A DNA stretch of 64,000 nt from Oscillospiraceae bacterium (GTDB lineage: Bacteria > Bacillota > Clostridia > Oscillospirales > Ruminococcaceae): NCBI GenBank assembly GCA_017415165.1, contig JAFQIY010000043.1:62001-126000 (forward strand), in the 5' to 3' direction. The notes under the pieces are model-generated. The model did not search any database, was not told the origin of the DNA, and was given only the letters and a program-made list of their open reading frames with translations. Of the stretch, positions 16,945 to 25,808 are shown in pieces. Each line of letters starts with the position of its first letter. The stretch's first letter is position 1. Made by a program: the position numbers and the translations under genes.

Positions 16945-17070
16945 TTATTGGTCAAGACCGAAATTGGCTTCATAAGCAGCAACAAGCTTTTCAGAACAGT
17001 CGGAAACAGGTTCAAGTCTGCCTGAAAAGATTTCAAAGGCACTGACAGCTGCAAGGGTGCTGTTATCAAG
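16945..17070 (-). pseudogene. 3' remnant of an unknown minus-strand gene
   Basis: On the minus strand a good-quality reading segment of about 41 residues (LDNSTLAAVSAFEIFSGRLE..., ending EANFGLDQ-stop) is followed by a terminator but has no start or upstream part. It abuts a plus-strand gene remnant near 17070. It is a 3' gene fragment left by deletion; the parent gene is not identified. The stretch 16654-16944 before it holds only the chemoreceptor upstream region and this terminator. Confidence 0.5.
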
Positions 17071-17142
17071 GGCGAGAAGCTGTTAAACGGCAAGGTTGAT
17101 AAAGATACGCTGAGCAGGTGGCTTAAAGAGCTTGGTGTGTAA
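17071..17142 (+). pseudogene. 3' remnant sharing its tail with 42998-43057
   Basis: The plus strand reads GEKLLNGKVDKDTLSRWLK ending KELGV-stop. The last 54 bases match 43004-43057 at 46 of 54 positions, mostly synonymous changes, so both derive from real coding ends of related genes. No start exists here. The parent gene is not recognised. Confidence 0.5.
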
Positions 17143-17159
17143 ACTAAGACAAATGAAAA

Positions 17160-17386
17160 AGCTGATGAGTGGTTTCTCATCAGCTTAGCCTGTCGATAAA
17201 GTCGACAGGCTAATGAAAAATGAATAATGAATAGTGAATAGTTAAGGTGTCCGCTTTGCGGACATTTTTAATTTTATTGCCGAAGGCAATTCCTTAATTA
17301 TTCATTCTTCATTATTCAATATTCACTATTCATTGTCGAAAAAACTTTTTCGACAAACTGAGCTGATGAGTGGTTTCTCATCAGCT
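17160..17386 (+). repeat. Terminator-flanked hairpin repeat, copy A
   Basis: A 175-bp element (17186-17360) lies between two identical 26-nt terminator hairpins (17160-17185 and 17361-17386). The element begins with a CCTGTCGA/TCGACAGG hairpin, has AT-rich arms that pair across a TGTCCGC/GCGGACA hairpin, contains an ATTGCC/GGCAAT hairpin and ends with a TGTCGAAAA/TTTTCGACA hairpin plus AACTG. Only the distal terminator copy retains the T-tract. The sequence codes for nothing. Confidence 0.8.
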
Positions 17387-17393
17387 TTTGTGT

Positions 17394-18146
17394 TTATATT
17401 ACAAAATATTTCACAACCCAGATCACAACCAGATGCAGAGGGTAGAACAGATAAAAGAACCATTTTGCAAATACGGGATGATTGCCCTTTTTCCCGTTGT
17501 AGAACGTTGTTACGCAAAGATATGACAGGGCGAAAAATGTGACATTAAGGAAGAAATTGAGCACATCAAGTACCAATACCAATTCGATTAACTGGTGCAG
17601 AAGTATGCAGCTGCCAAACCATATAAGCCGTTTTTTCGGATTGTCACGGAAAATATGGAAACCAAGAATTATTACCGGTCCGAAAATCATCCATTCGCAG
17701 AACAACAGAAGTGATGCGATGTCCACAAGTACAATCAGTATGATTTTCTTTTTCAGCGAGTAGTCCTTTTCCCATATCGTAAGTGTGATTACACCGAGAA
17801 ACAGCGTGAAGAAAATGTTCAGGTTTGTGAAAAATTCCGTGGTGAGAAGCGTGCCATTGTTGGCAAGACAGAACGGAAATTGGGTGATTACCGCAAAAAT
17901 CAGCAGGCGGATTGCGTAGCTTTTCCGTGAGTGAGTGTAGTGGAAGCCCTCGGCTATGAAAAAGAAGAATATCGGTGGTGCGAGAAGCGACATCTGCGTA
18001 AGTAGTTTAAGCCACAGCGGTACAGGGGAGAGCGTTTCCCAGTCGGGTACATAAGAGAAAAAGTGCCCGATTGCCATTGGAATTATGGCAAGGTATTTTA
18101 TTGCGTCACGGTTGAGGATTTTCAGTTTTTGTGATTTTTCGGTCAT
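17394..18146 (-). CDS. TraX-family membrane protein
   Basis: The 250-residue protein has about eight hydrophobic segments and the TraX pattern: an early DAIKYLAIIPMAIGHFF, an FFFFIAEGFHYTHSRKSY loop and the C-terminal FYLFYPLHLVVIWVVKYF. TraX of the F plasmid acetylates pilin; chromosomal relatives in Firmicutes are putative acyltransferases of unknown substrate. ATG 18146 is preferred to GTG 18155, which lies too close to the AAGGAC ribosome site. It follows the DUF2716 gene by 32 bases and is probably co-transcribed. Confidence 0.85.
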   Translation of the reverse strand: MTEKSQKLKILNRDAIKYLAIIPMAIGHFFSYVPDWETLSPVPLWLKLLTQMSLLAPPIFFFFIAEGFHYTHSRKSYAIRLLIFAVITQFPFCLANNGTLLTTEFFTNLNIFFTLFLGVITLTIWEKDYSLKKKIILIVLVDIASLLLFCEWMIFGPVIILGFHIFRDNPKKRLIWFGSCILLHQLIELVLVLDVLNFFLNVTFFALSYLCVTTFYNGKKGNHPVFAKWFFYLFYPLHLVVIWVVKYFVI

Positions 18147-18178
18147 AGCGGTCACGTCCTTTTTGGTGGTTTTTATGT

Positions 18179-18625
18179 TTATTCACATAAATCAAGTTCA
18201 GCTTTATGCTTTTCAAATAATTCAATCAGCTTATTACCTACAACATAGATTTCACTTTTCCAAGGATGTCCCATTAAGCCATAGGAGTAGTCGGCTGACA
18301 CAAAAGCATAGTAATCCCCGTCAGGATAATATGTAGGGAAATAAACATTGCAATCTCTATCTTTATCGTACCACTCAGTATTGAAGGGAATATTTTCGTG
18401 AGGACTGAAAATAAAGCAATCGTGCTGCCAGTCAAGTGCATAGATTTCCTTGTTGCTGATTTGCTTGAAAATCCCGTTGACAAGACGCTCCTGGTCTTCG
18501 TTCCATAATTTGACTTTAAATGTTTTGAATGGTTCGGTACAGCTGAAATCTTTAGGGTAATTAAACCTTTCATTCATTGTATTCCAAATGTCATCATACA
18601 AATTGTTATCAAGAATTAGTTTCAT
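18179..18625 (-). CDS. DUF2716-like protein
   Basis: The 148-residue soluble protein is rich in Tyr and Trp, with PFNTEWYDKDRDCNVYFPTY and DYSYGLMGHPW, and resembles DUF2716, a family of unknown function whose members may be immunity-like. ATG 18625 follows AAGGAGC. First gene of a likely operon with traX-like. Confidence 0.65.
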   Translation of the reverse strand: MKLILDNNLYDDIWNTMNERFNYPKDFSCTEPFKTFKVKLWNEDQERLVNGIFKQISNKEIYALDWQHDCFIFSPHENIPFNTEWYDKDRDCNVYFPTYYPDGDYYAFVSADYSYGLMGHPWKSEIYVVGNKLIELFEKHKAELDLCE

Positions 18626-18655
18626 AAATGTTGCTCCTTATCTGTGTTATAAGTA

Positions 18656-18683
18656 TTATTACACGGAATTGCTGATGTGTCAA
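18656..18683 (-). promoter_or_regulatory. Promoter of DUF2716-traX operon
   Basis: Minus strand TTGACA (18678-18683) with TAATAA (18656-18661) at 16 bp. The -35 is perfect, the -10 moderate. Confidence 0.55.
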
Positions 18684-18744
18684 GTGATGTACTGAAACTG
18701 TGATATTTAAGTTATGACTGTAGACACTTTTACGGTTATCAGTT

Positions 18745-18943
18745 TTTATTAACGGTACAATATTCGTTGCGAATAGTCAAGGATTTGTGCGAACATAAAA
18801 GCACCCTTATGCTGCAAGGTATCAATAGTAAAGCAAAAACATAATCATCAAATAAAATGGAACAATCTTATTTTTGCACTTGGCAGCTTTAAAATTATGT
18901 TATATAATGAATATGTTTCCATTTTGAGATAATGGGAAAGGCT
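18745..18943. other. Decayed duplicate of the HipA-operator to DUF6125 upstream region
   Basis: The palindrome TATTCGT-T-GCGAATA (18761-18775) plus the following AGTCAAGGATTTG copies the AbrB-like operator at 12150, and AAAAGCACCC copies part of the next terminator. The three small genes are missing. Then TTGGCA-N17-TATAAT (18880-18908) copies the DUF6125 promoter. This is the relic of a tandem-like duplication with internal deletions. Confidence 0.7.
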
Positions 18944-19096
18944 ATGCCGTTTCATCCGTGCAAGTCTGTAGGGATTATTGAATACAGTGAGTTTGCTAAA
19001 ACAATCGACAGCAGCTTTACCTGCGAATGTGTAAGCTGTTATCCTGATATTACGGATAGTTCCTGCTGCTGTAAGTGGAAATTTACATTAGGCTGA
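18944..19096 (+). pseudogene. Truncated DUF6125 copy with only the cysteine-rich domain
   Basis: Fifty codons, starting MPFHPCKSVGIIEYSEFAK and ending CCCKWKFTLG, match the C-terminal third of the 13265 gene with few changes. The N-terminal 120 residues are deleted, but the promoter (18880-18908), a GGGAAAGG ribosome site and an in-frame ATG remain, and all cysteines are kept. It may still be expressed as a small cysteine protein; it is called a pseudogene because of the deletion. Confidence 0.65.
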
Positions 19097-19097
19097 G

Positions 19098-19127
19098 TTG
19101 ACATTTAGTTTTGGTCTGTGATATAAT
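19098..19127 (+). promoter_or_regulatory. Promoter of the two-component operon
   Basis: TTGACA (19098-19103), 18 bp, TATAAT (19122-19127), immediately after the truncated DUF6125 copy. Confidence 0.75.
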
Positions 19128-19178
19128 CATAAAAATCTGTACGTTTAAACTATTTGACTTAATAGGGGAGAAATAATT

Positions 19179-19892
19179 ATGAGAATAGCAATCTGTGATG
19201 ATGAAAAAAATGCTCAGTGTGAAATATCTTCTTTGATTAAACAGTACAGCCCGAATAAAAATATCAATATGTCTGTTGATATTTACGACAGCGGCGAGAA
19301 GCTGTTATCCTCACAGCCTGACTACGACATAATAATTATGGATTATAAAATGGCTGAAATTGACGGGATAGAAGTTTCCAGACAACTCAGAAAAAACAAC
19401 AATGACTGCACAATTATCTTCATAAGTGCCTATCCCTCTGTTGCACCTGACGCTTTTGAAGTAAACACATTCCGTTTTATTACCAAGCCCATAGACAGCG
19501 AAAAGCTTTTCAAGGCGCTGGACGATTATTTTACGAAAATTGAAAGCAACAATCTGCTGGTGCTGAAAAACAATGACGGACTTTGGAAAATAAAAATGTC
19601 CGATATAATCTATGCCGAAGCGCACAGAAAGCATACCGTTATCCGTACCGCTGATAAAACCTTTGAGGTGTGTATGCAGTTAAAGGAAATTGAAGCACAG
19701 CTGCCGAAGTCGAAATTCATAAGAAGTCATAAATCGTATGTTGTGGGCTTCAATCACATTTTGAACCATACCAATGAGGAAATTCTTTTTGATAATAATG
19801 AAAAGGCTGACATCGGCAAGCATTATGCCGCAGATTTCAAGGCGGCATTCAGTGATTATATAATACGATGCAATAAAGGATTGGAAAGATGA
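19179..19892 (+). CDS. LytTR-family response regulator
   Basis: The 237-residue protein has a receiver domain (IAICDDEKN, phosphoacceptor in IIMDYKMAE, FISAYPS, FITKPI) followed by a LytTR DNA-binding domain (IIYAEAHRKHTVIRT, then RSHKSYVVGFNHIL). It overlaps the kinase start by ATGA, so the two form an agr-type two-component system that would respond to a peptide or envelope signal. No autoinducer-peptide gene is apparent next to it. Confidence 0.9.
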   Translation: MRIAICDDEKNAQCEISSLIKQYSPNKNINMSVDIYDSGEKLLSSQPDYDIIIMDYKMAEIDGIEVSRQLRKNNNDCTIIFISAYPSVAPDAFEVNTFRFITKPIDSEKLFKALDDYFTKIESNNLLVLKNNDGLWKIKMSDIIYAEAHRKHTVIRTADKTFEVCMQLKEIEAQLPKSKFIRSHKSYVVGFNHILNHTNEEILFDNNEKADIGKHYAADFKAAFSDYIIRCNKGLER

Positions 19893-21169
19893 AATATATA
19901 GCAGGCTCTTTAGCGTGGGGTTTTACAATAGTGGTATCATTGATACTGAATAATGTTCTGAATACAGAAAAGAATAAAAAAAGCAATATGCTTGCTTCTG
20001 CCGCATTGTGCATATTTCTTTCATTTGTATCGGGCATATTCTACACATTTAAAACCTTCTTTTATGATACTATAGCAATGCTTGTGTATACGCTTGTTTA
20101 TTTATTTGGAATAATCATTGCAAATGGTTGTTTTAAACTGAGGTACTTATACACAGTCTTTTTGTACGAGTTTACCGTAAACATAATTGTATCTTGTCTG
20201 GCGAATCTGATAAATCCGCTTTTGGGAATTCAGTATCATCCGTTGTATGTCGTAATTCTGACAGTTATAAATATCATATTGATGTCGGTAATTTGTTCCC
20301 GTCGCCAAAAGATATATTCTTCTGCACATTTTATTGCAGATGTTCTGCCAAAGTATTTATATGCTTTGATATTGTTTGCCGTGTTTAGTCTGTGTGGGTT
20401 GACGACATTGAATAATTATCCTACCGATTATATAGAAAAAAAACAGGGCATTATGAACTTTATATTTATAATATTGACATTTATTTTTATCTGTATAATT
20501 TCATCTTTGCTGGTAAATGTTATTCTGAAACAGCGATTCAGCAGCACATCGGAATTGCTGAAAAATCAGGTGGAGATACAGCTTCGCCATTATGACAAGC
20601 TTGAAAAGCTCAACAATGAAATGCAGTCATTCAGGCACGATTACATAAATCATCTGCGTAGTCTTCAGCTGCTTGTACAGATGAACGATAATAACGGTGC
20701 AGACGCATATATTGAAAAACTGCTTGACGAAAAACGCAGCACCTATGCAATGTTTTATACGGGAAACAGGCTTGCCGATGCAATACTCACCGATAAGTCC
20801 GACAGTCTGCCTGAGGGCTTCACTATCGAATATCAGGGCAAAATTCCGCAAACGCTGGATAACGTGCATTTATGTGTAATTCTCACTAACGCACTGGACA
20901 ATGCCATTGAAGCCTGCGGGCACTTATCATCTGCGGGTACGATTTCAATAACAGCACAGGAAAAACAGGGCTATTTCGTAATGACTGTTACAAATCCAGC
21001 TGCTGAAAATCTAAACTTCTCGGATATTCCTTCTACCACCAAGTCTGACGCCGAAAAACACGGTATGGGTCTGACAAATATACGCAAAGTTGTAGAGGAA
21101 TACGACGGACAGATGCGTGTAAATTGTGAAAACAGCATTTTTGAACTTTCGATTACCCTGAAATTATAA
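19889..21169 (+). CDS. GHKL-type sensor histidine kinase, AgrC-like
   Basis: The 426-residue protein has about six membrane helices in residues 1-215, a coiled linker, the AgrC-type H-box FRHDYINHLRSL (His near residue 249) and a HATPase domain with NALDNAIEACG (N-box) and KHGMGLTNIRK (G-box). It is translated from an ATGA overlap with the regulator. Ligand unknown. Confidence 0.9.
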   Translation: MKYIAGSLAWGFTIVVSLILNNVLNTEKNKKSNMLASAALCIFLSFVSGIFYTFKTFFYDTIAMLVYTLVYLFGIIIANGCFKLRYLYTVFLYEFTVNIIVSCLANLINPLLGIQYHPLYVVILTVINIILMSVICSRRQKIYSSAHFIADVLPKYLYALILFAVFSLCGLTTLNNYPTDYIEKKQGIMNFIFIILTFIFICIISSLLVNVILKQRFSSTSELLKNQVEIQLRHYDKLEKLNNEMQSFRHDYINHLRSLQLLVQMNDNNGADAYIEKLLDEKRSTYAMFYTGNRLADAILTDKSDSLPEGFTIEYQGKIPQTLDNVHLCVILTNALDNAIEACGHLSSAGTISITAQEKQGYFVMTVTNPAAENLNFSDIPSTTKSDAEKHGMGLTNIRKVVEEYDGQMRVNCENSIFELSITLKL

Positions 21170-21182
21170 TTATATATTTACG

Positions 21183-21221
21183 GAGCAGTTGTGGACTGAA
21201 AAACACAGCTGCTCTTGATTT
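21183..21221 (+). terminator. Terminator of the two-component operon
   Basis: An 11-bp stem with one G-T pair (21183-21193 with 21204-21214) is followed by TTGATTTTTG. Confidence 0.75.
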
Positions 21222-21262
21222 TTGTGTTTGTACCGTTTTCAGAGCCGTTGGTTCCTTTGGGG

Positions 21263-21291
21263 TTGACCTGAACATTATAAGACCTTATAAT
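21263..21291 (+). promoter_or_regulatory. Promoter of the second chemoreceptor
   Basis: TTGACC (21263-21268), 17 bp, TATAAT (21286-21291), 53 bases before the start codon. Confidence 0.75.
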
Positions 21292-21344
21292 TGAATTAAA
21301 TATACGCTGTATGTTATCAGTACAACAGCAAAGGGGTCTGCGAT

Positions 21345-22898
21345 ATGGAAAATACAACATCAAAAAGAACATACCTCACAGCTTTGGATGAATACATCAA
21401 CAAGGTTTATGTATTGGTGCTGCTTCTTGTGCCCGGAGCTTGTCAGTGTGCAGGTCTTGCGTACACGTTTGAGAAATTTATGGGCTGGCTTCCGAGCGTC
21501 AGCTGGACTGCCCTTATCATTTTCGACATTACCTGTCTGATTTATCTTACGACAGGAATTGTCCTGATAAAAACAGGCTTCAAGGATGGTCTGGTAAGAA
21601 AGGACAGGCTTAAAGTCGGCAAGGTATTTCTTGTACTGATTATGCTTATTCAGTTCAATTTTATTCTGTATATGATACCTGCGACAGACTTTTGGGGATT
21701 TGCGTTTTTCTTTGTTATTCTGACAGCCTTTTTCCTTGATTTTAAAATGGTAGCGGCTGCTTCTGCTGAAATTGCGGGTTCATTGGTAGTTGCGTGGTTT
21801 TTATACGGAGAAATTCATCTGCCTGCTCAGGGTGAGCATTTTATGGTAAATTTGCTTGACAGAATAATCTGCGTTGCATTGTCCCTGCCTACCGTTGTTC
21901 TGCTTACATATCTGATTGGCAGGTTTTTAGTCAATGCCAAAAAGGACGAAATTGAACGCAACACAGAAAGAACACAGAGCGTTCTTAACTCTGTGCAGGA
22001 GCTTTCGGAAAAGCTTTCTGCAGCAGGAACTACTCTGTCAGAGATAGCTGTAAATGAGGGCATATCCGCAGAAAAACTTTCAAATACAAGCTTGCAGCTT
22101 ATGGAAAGCAGTAATATGCTCAGCCGTAAAACCAATGAGAGCCTTTCAAATCTTGACGAGCTCAACAGATGGGAAGCTGAGGTTTCGGACAACGTTGAAA
22201 AGGTTGAAACAGCTTCGGTGAGTCTGCTGGAAAAATCCAGGGACAATGAGGTTCTGCTTGGTAATCTGCAGTCTGTAAATGCTGAAGTAACTCAGGCTAT
22301 GACTGAAACCAATGAAGCGGCTTCTAAGCTTTCGTCTGCCGTAAAGGAAATCGGAGTTGCGGTAAAGCTTATCGACGAAATTTCCACAAGTACGCATATC
22401 CTTTCCATAAATGCATCAATTGAAGCGTCCAGAGTCGGAGAATTAGGCAAGGGCTTTGCTGTTGTTGCACAGGAGGTAGGTTCTCTTGCGCAAAACACAA
22501 AGAATTCGCTTAATCAGATTGAACTTGCAATCAAAAAGGTGCAGGACAACGTTAACGAAATCACAATGCATATTCAGGATAATTCACGCAAGCTTTCACA
22601 GCAGAACGAGTATTTCTCCGACGTGTTCAGCGGAATGCAGGAAATGGGAACATTGCTTAAGCTTTCTTCAGACGCAATAGGACAGATGGGAAATGCTTAT
22701 GCAAAACAGAATGAGGTTGTTCAGAACACAGTACAGATAAATCAGGATATTGCAGGAAGTATTCGTTCAGAGAATGAGCAGTTTGTATCCATAACAGGTA
22801 TGGCTGAAAGCAATGCCGCAGATATTGAGCGTATGACTGAACAGATTACTGCCATAAACAATATGGTTGAAAAGATTAATAATGTATTGTCAGTGTAA
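21345..22898 (+). CDS. Membrane-integral methyl-accepting chemotaxis protein
   Basis: The 517-residue protein has about six membrane helices in residues 20-200 with only short outer loops, no HAMP domain, and a coiled-coil signalling domain with the hairpin tip ILSINASIEASRVGELGKGF (around residue 352) and FAVVAQEVGSLAQ. Such receptors usually sense membrane-linked or internal cues (energy state, turgor, light or hydrophobic ligands). It is monocistronic. Confidence 0.88.
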   Translation: MENTTSKRTYLTALDEYINKVYVLVLLLVPGACQCAGLAYTFEKFMGWLPSVSWTALIIFDITCLIYLTTGIVLIKTGFKDGLVRKDRLKVGKVFLVLIMLIQFNFILYMIPATDFWGFAFFFVILTAFFLDFKMVAAASAEIAGSLVVAWFLYGEIHLPAQGEHFMVNLLDRIICVALSLPTVVLLTYLIGRFLVNAKKDEIERNTERTQSVLNSVQELSEKLSAAGTTLSEIAVNEGISAEKLSNTSLQLMESSNMLSRKTNESLSNLDELNRWEAEVSDNVEKVETASVSLLEKSRDNEVLLGNLQSVNAEVTQAMTETNEAASKLSSAVKEIGVAVKLIDEISTSTHILSINASIEASRVGELGKGFAVVAQEVGSLAQNTKNSLNQIELAIKKVQDNVNEITMHIQDNSRKLSQQNEYFSDVFSGMQEMGTLLKLSSDAIGQMGNAYAKQNEVVQNTVQINQDIAGSIRSENEQFVSITGMAESNAADIERMTEQITAINNMVEKINNVLSV

Positions 22899-22927
22899 GC
22901 GTAAATTTAATATAATTTGAACGAATT

Positions 22928-22960
22928 AACGGCAAGGTGTTATAACCTTGCCGTTAATAT
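22928..22960 (+). terminator. Terminator of the second chemoreceptor
   Basis: An 11-bp stem (22928-22938 with 22944-22954) is followed by AATATTATTT. Confidence 0.8.
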
Positions 22961-23012
22961 TATTTGTTGAAACCTGACATAACATAATCGTATTTTTTGT
23001 ACAAGATTAACC

Positions 23013-23063
23013 TTGAAATTGAGAACCTACAATTGTATAATATAATTAAAACATACAATTGTA
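23013..23063 (+). promoter_or_regulatory. BlaI-type promoter with two operator boxes
   Basis: TTGAAA (23013-23018), 17 bp, TATAAT (23036-23041). Two identical palindromes TACAATTGTA (23028-23037 and 23054-23063) flank the -10, matching the TACA/TGTA operators of BlaI/MecI repressors. Confidence 0.85.
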
Positions 23064-23087
23064 GGTTTAATAAAGGAGCTGGTTTAA

Positions 23088-23462
23088 ATGAAAAGATTAC
23101 CCGATACTGAATTTGAAGTTATGCAGGGCGTGTGGAGGAGCGAAATTCCCGTTTCAACGGCTGAGCTTAAAGCCTACCTTGAAAAAGAACGTGAGTGGAA
23201 TATGTCCGCCTTGCAGACAATTCTCTCACGTCTTGAGGAAAAGGGCTTTGTCAGAAGTGAGAAAAACGGGAGAAACAGATTTTACACCCCGCTTATTGAG
23301 GAAAAGGACTACCTTGCCGACGAGGGTAAATCCTTTCTCAAAAGGCTTGGTGTAACAAAGCTGTCGGGACTTGTAGCGGCAATGTATGACGGAAAGGGGA
23401 TTTCTGACGAGGAATTGGAAGAGCTTCAGCAGTTCATTGACAGTCACAGAAAGGGAGAGTGA
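23088..23462 (+). CDS. BlaI/MecI-type transcriptional repressor
   Basis: The 124-residue protein has the penicillinase-repressor winged helix (LPDTEFEVMQGVWR, then WNMSALQTILSRLEEKGFV) and a helical dimerisation tail that in the family is cleaved or released on induction. Two family-type operators lie in its own promoter. It is followed by the sensor protease gene four bases after its stop. Confidence 0.9.
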   Translation: MKRLPDTEFEVMQGVWRSEIPVSTAELKAYLEKEREWNMSALQTILSRLEEKGFVRSEKNGRNRFYTPLIEEKDYLADEGKSFLKRLGVTKLSGLVAAMYDGKGISDEELEELQQFIDSHRKGE

Positions 23463-23466
23463 GCTT

Positions 23467-25773
23467 ATGGAAGAAATTGCTTATAGCTATTTTGAATATG
23501 GCTTCGGAGCGTATCTTACAAACCTGACAGCCTGCATAATCATAACTGCGGCGGTAATGGCATTGTTCCGAAAGACGTTGAAAAGCAAGTTCAGAAACAG
23601 CTGGACTTACGCAATATGGATAATTGCACCGCTGTGCTTTCTGCTGCCGTTCAAGTTCGAAACACCGATTACGCGGATACCGCTTCCGCTGTTGAATTTT
23701 GCGTTGTATATCAAATCTCCCGAGCCTGAGCTTGCAGAGGGAATAACCGAAATACAGCGTTACAATACAGGTGCAGCAGCTGACGGACTTCTTCTGTACA
23801 GCGTGCTGAAATGGGTATGGCTTGGTGTGTTTGCGTTACTGCTTATCGTTGAGTTGGTGCGGTATGTAAAGCTTGCAAAGGACATCAGAAAAAACGGTAC
23901 GGAGTGTTCATCGGAGGAATACGTGTCACTCCTCAGCGAAATCTGTGCTGAGTTGAAAATCAAAGTTCCGAGGCTTGTGATTTTCGGCAACTCGGATACA
24001 CCCTTTGCAATGGGTATTTTCAAGCCGAGAATAATCCTTCCCTCCGAAAATTATTCGGCAGAGGAAATAGGCTTTATTCTCCGTCACGAAGCCGTGCACA
24101 TAAAGCGTCATGATATTTTCGTCAAGCTTATGCTTATCGTGTTCAGATGTATGAATTGGTTCAATCCTTTTGTGTACATAATCTGCAAGCAGGCTTTCGA
24201 GGATATGGAGGTAACCTGCGACGAAAAGGCTTCAAATGGTTTTACCGACGAGCAGAGAAGCAGATATTCCTCAGCAATCCTTAAAGGCGTGTCACGTAAA
24301 AAGTACACAGCGGTAACAACCTATTTAAGCTCCGATGCAAAATCTCTTAAAAACAGAATTTCCGCTGTTATGACAGTTAAAAAGCTGGGCGGAGCAATTC
24401 CGTTTGTAATTGTATTTACCCTGATAAGCTTTTTATCAGCAACGGTTTATGCTTCACCTGATGAGCCGAATGCCTGGTATATTTATACATCACCGTACAC
24501 CCTTGAAGCTGACCCTTATGTTACAACAGAGGAATGGAAAACCTGTACTGCCTACACAGCTGAAGATGCGGCAGGAATAATTTTTGAGCAATATATGGAT
24601 ATGTATATGGGCGAGAAAGTACCTGAATATTACAGGATTGAGGAGTATTACATCAACGAGGTTGATGAGATAGATACGGGTTTCTTTGCACAGAAGGGAT
24701 TTCTGAATAAGCAAAAATTTGTAGAGGTGAACTACAATGTCAAGCTTGCAAACGAATGCGGAAATACGGTTCATTACAATAAATTAGGTTTGCAGCCGTT
24801 AGTAAACGGTTATTCTTTATACAATAAAATTTCATACGAGCTTGAAAATGAGGGGAACAGATGGACGCTTGTAAATTACGGCACAGCGGGGTCATCAGCA
24901 ATGTGGAACTATCATTATGAAAATGAACTGACGGGTAAACACCGCACTATTGATACTGTACAATGTATGGCAGAATGTGGTTTGCTTGATTACAGTTGGA
25001 ATACGACGGACAGGCTTCCTGACGCTGATGAATATGTTATGTGCAGTTATTTGTGGGGTGCAGAGTATACTATTGACTGGAAAGCTACATTTTCACCGAC
25101 AGTCAGATTTATGCTTAAAGCAAATTTGAATGATGAAAATTTTATTGAAGAAGCGTACAACAGCAAATACCTTGACGAAAACAGATATTTCATAAACACG
25201 GAAAGCTTCAATTTCAAGGATGTACAGGTTGTTTACTGCGGATATGACCTTGATATCATAAGCGGAGCAATGAAAATATATTTCAATGTGGATGACGAAC
25301 ATCCTCACGGAGTAATGCTTACATTTGAACGCAGAATTCTGGAAAATGGAGAACGGAGCAACACTCCTGAGCTTGTCTCCGTGGATGTTACAGATACGCT
25401 GTACACACCTTATGAATTTGCGGACAGCTTCCTTACAGCCGAGTTGCCCGAAGGTCTTACCGAGCACAAAACCGTGAACAGCGCAAAGGCAATACTTGAG
25501 TATATGAAAACTCCCCGTGACGGAATTGATTTCACGGTTATTGATTACAAGGATATTACCGAAACTGATGACGGAATTTATGCTGACGTCAAGTTCAAGG
25601 GACGTCTTGAAGGCATTTACTCCGCGGATATCCTCAATGCTGTGACAAACTATGAAAAGAAGAAGGAAAATCGCGTATACGGTTATGATGAAAGCTGTGA
25701 TGTTCCGCCCGAAGCTTATGACGGATATATGACCGTCTGCATTTTAAAAAATGGTAGAAATGCTGCCGTGTAA
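23467..25773 (+). CDS. BlaR1-like M56 metalloprotease sensor with large unknown C-terminal domain
   Basis: The 768-residue protein has membrane helices in the first 330 residues surrounding the zinc motif HEAVH in RHEAVHIKRHD (about residue 206) and a downstream EDMEVTCDEKA glutamate motif, as in BlaR1/MecR1. After a last membrane segment near residue 315-330 comes about 430 residues of outer domain that is acidic and Tyr-rich and is not a penicillin-binding (SXXK/SXN) domain. The inducer is therefore unlikely to be a beta-lactam. No effector gene is co-directional after it; a strong terminator follows. ATG 23467 was chosen because a longer frame runs into the repressor gene. Confidence 0.85.
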   Translation: MEEIAYSYFEYGFGAYLTNLTACIIITAAVMALFRKTLKSKFRNSWTYAIWIIAPLCFLLPFKFETPITRIPLPLLNFALYIKSPEPELAEGITEIQRYNTGAAADGLLLYSVLKWVWLGVFALLLIVELVRYVKLAKDIRKNGTECSSEEYVSLLSEICAELKIKVPRLVIFGNSDTPFAMGIFKPRIILPSENYSAEEIGFILRHEAVHIKRHDIFVKLMLIVFRCMNWFNPFVYIICKQAFEDMEVTCDEKASNGFTDEQRSRYSSAILKGVSRKKYTAVTTYLSSDAKSLKNRISAVMTVKKLGGAIPFVIVFTLISFLSATVYASPDEPNAWYIYTSPYTLEADPYVTTEEWKTCTAYTAEDAAGIIFEQYMDMYMGEKVPEYYRIEEYYINEVDEIDTGFFAQKGFLNKQKFVEVNYNVKLANECGNTVHYNKLGLQPLVNGYSLYNKISYELENEGNRWTLVNYGTAGSSAMWNYHYENELTGKHRTIDTVQCMAECGLLDYSWNTTDRLPDADEYVMCSYLWGAEYTIDWKATFSPTVRFMLKANLNDENFIEEAYNSKYLDENRYFINTESFNFKDVQVVYCGYDLDIISGAMKIYFNVDDEHPHGVMLTFERRILENGERSNTPELVSVDVTDTLYTPYEFADSFLTAELPEGLTEHKTVNSAKAILEYMKTPRDGIDFTVIDYKDITETDDGIYADVKFKGRLEGIYSADILNAVTNYEKKKENRVYGYDESCDVPPEAYDGYMTVCILKNGRNAAV

Positions 25774-25808
25774 GGACGGTATTCAGAAGAAAATAAAATA
25801 AGTTACAA

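Noticed and set aside
16887-17180. 97-codon minus-strand ORF
   Set aside because: Ser/Leu-rich shadow frame; the plausible coding signal here is in other frames as two short gene remnants.
23467-25773. Beta-lactam receptor function for the BlaR1-like protein
   Set aside because: The outer domain shows no SXXK/SXN/KTG motif order and no beta-lactamase or penicillin-binding gene is adjacent.
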